The translations under genes and the position numbers were made by a program. A stretch of 43,794 nucleotides of DNA, taken from assembly GCA_964587515.1 (NCBI GenBank), contig CAZPMO010000018.1:1-43794 (forward strand), given 5' to 3'. The first letter of the stretch is position 1. Every line of letters starts with the position of its first letter. A model generated the notes under the pieces. The model saw nothing but the letters and a program-made list of their open reading frames with translations. It was not told the origin of the DNA and searched no databases. This document shows positions 43,134 through 43,794 of the stretch, piece after piece. This DNA is from CAZPMO01 sp964587515 (GTDB lineage: Bacteria; Pseudomonadota; Alphaproteobacteria; MPNO01).

Positions 43134-43794
43134 TGGATAAGACGAGCGGAATGTTCTCGCTGGCCGGCGATGTCGCGCTGGTAACCGGCGCCTCCAGCGG
43201 GCTCGGACGGCATTTCGCGGTAACCCTTGCCAAGGCGGGCGCGACGGTCGCAATCGCGGCCCGACGCACCGATCTGCTTGCATCCCTGGCCGATGAGATC
43301 GAGAGCGCGGGAGGCTGCGCTCTCCCGGTCTCGCTCGACGTTACCGATGCCCAGAGCGTCGCCCAGGCTGTAGGTGCGGCGACGGAAGAACTCGGCCCGA
43401 TCACGATCCTGGTCAACAACGCGGGGTTTGCGGTCGATAAAAGGCTGATGGACACCGATGAATCCGATTGGGACATTGTCGTTGATACCAACCTGAAAGG
43501 CGCGTGGCTGATGGCGCGCGAGACCGCCAAGGCGATGATCCGCGACGGCGTTGACGGCCGGATCATCAACATCGCGTCCATCCTCGGTATCACCGCGACC
43601 GCCCGCGTGCACGACTACGCCGCGTCCAAAGCGGGGCTTATCCAGTTGACCCGGACACTAGCCGTCGAGCTGGCCCGCGATAAAATCCGCGTCAACGCGA
43701 TCGCGCCCGGCTATGTCGAGACCGATCTGAACCGGGACTATTTGAGAGGGCAAGGCGGCGAGAAACTGAAAAAACGCGTGCCGCTGCGCCGGTT
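43133..43794 (+). CDS. Short-chain dehydrogenase/reductase (3' end outside window)
   Basis: The first 220 residues of a classical SDR. The cofactor motif is VALVTGASSGLGRHFA. AARRTDLL, with Arg residues after strand 2, suggests NADP(H). The structural NNAG is in ILVNNAGFAV. The catalytic residues are Ser in IINIASILG and Tyr/Lys in HDYAASKAGL. PGYVETDLNRDYL follows, and the frame is open at the window edge. The GTG at 43133 overlaps the preceding stop; an in-frame ATG at 43151 (MFSLAGDVALVTG) is also possible. The full protein is normally 250-260 residues. Confidence 0.9.
   Translation, partial: MDKTSGMFSLAGDVALVTGASSGLGRHFAVTLAKAGATVAIAARRTDLLASLADEIESAGGCALPVSLDVTDAQSVAQAVGAATEELGPITILVNNAGFAVDKRLMDTDESDWDIVVDTNLKGAWLMARETAKAMIRDGVDGRIINIASILGITATARVHDYAASKAGLIQLTRTLAVELARDKIRVNAIAPGYVETDLNRDYLRGQGGEKLKKRVPLRR

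Noticed and set aside
1..43794. CRISPR array, prophage, insertion sequence, tRNA or rRNA
   Set aside because: No spaced direct repeats, transposase or phage-type proteins, cloverleaf, or ribosomal RNA segments were recognised on reading; a dedicated scan was not possible.

Overview
The window is a GC-rich, densely packed chromosomal segment from an alphaproteobacterium, most likely a Rhodospirillales-type lineage. The assignment rests on alphaproteobacterial family markers: an NDUFAF5-type methyltransferase, DUF1178, DUF4167 next to prmC, a RodZ-type protein behind ptsP, and a lysC-ptsP-prfA-prmC neighbourhood. A dispersed palindrome of the TAGAGCATGAT type common in these genomes is also present. 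Nothing resembles a prophage, plasmid backbone, insertion sequence, CRISPR array, rRNA or tRNA.

Region 1 (1-24059) is mainly housekeeping. A 3'-truncated secA is divergent from argJ-mutT-MFS. Next come an NDUFAF5-like methyltransferase, a four-domain rhodanese protein, comF, grxC and a nitrilase-fold amidase. These are followed by a small methyltransferase, DUF1178, ubiG, lysC, a nitronate-monooxygenase-like flavoprotein and ptsP. A RodZ-like gene with a single-base frameshift leads into hisS-hemA-prfA-prmC, DUF4167 and a convergent sthA. Two points stand out here: the rodZ reading frame is broken, and the segment encodes glutamyl-tRNA reductase (C5 route to 5-aminolevulinate) in a clade that usually uses ALA synthase.

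Region 2 (24060-30974) is an accessory catabolic stretch. It holds a type I extradiol-dioxygenase/VOC gene facing a two-subunit thiamine-diphosphate decarboxylase. Next is a four-gene unit: a CobS-fold membrane protein that has lost the CobS acidic signature, a VanA-like Rieske oxygenase, a YtcJ-like amidohydrolase, and a periplasmic-binding-protein-fold protein with neither signal peptide nor transporter partners. This unit is the best candidate for an undescribed pathway.

Region 3 (30979-36946, minus strand) is a leucine-catabolism-type operon: isovaleryl-CoA dehydrogenase, methylcrotonyl-CoA carboxylase beta and alpha, then a MaoC hydratase and a DUF1326 protein. The usual methylglutaconyl-CoA hydratase and HMG-CoA lyase genes are not inside it.

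Region 4 (37057-43794) starts with a tandem duplication of a COG2159-type amidohydrolase, about 89% identical in protein and including the ribosome-binding leader. A fatty-acid-type acyl-CoA ligase follows on the minus strand. The plus strand then carries metY (O-acetylhomoserine sulfhydrylase type), an alpha/beta hydrolase and a short-chain dehydrogenase cut by the window edge. Convergent gene pairs are tightly packed, mostly 3-7 nt apart and one overlapping by 37 nt, so there is almost no room for terminators.
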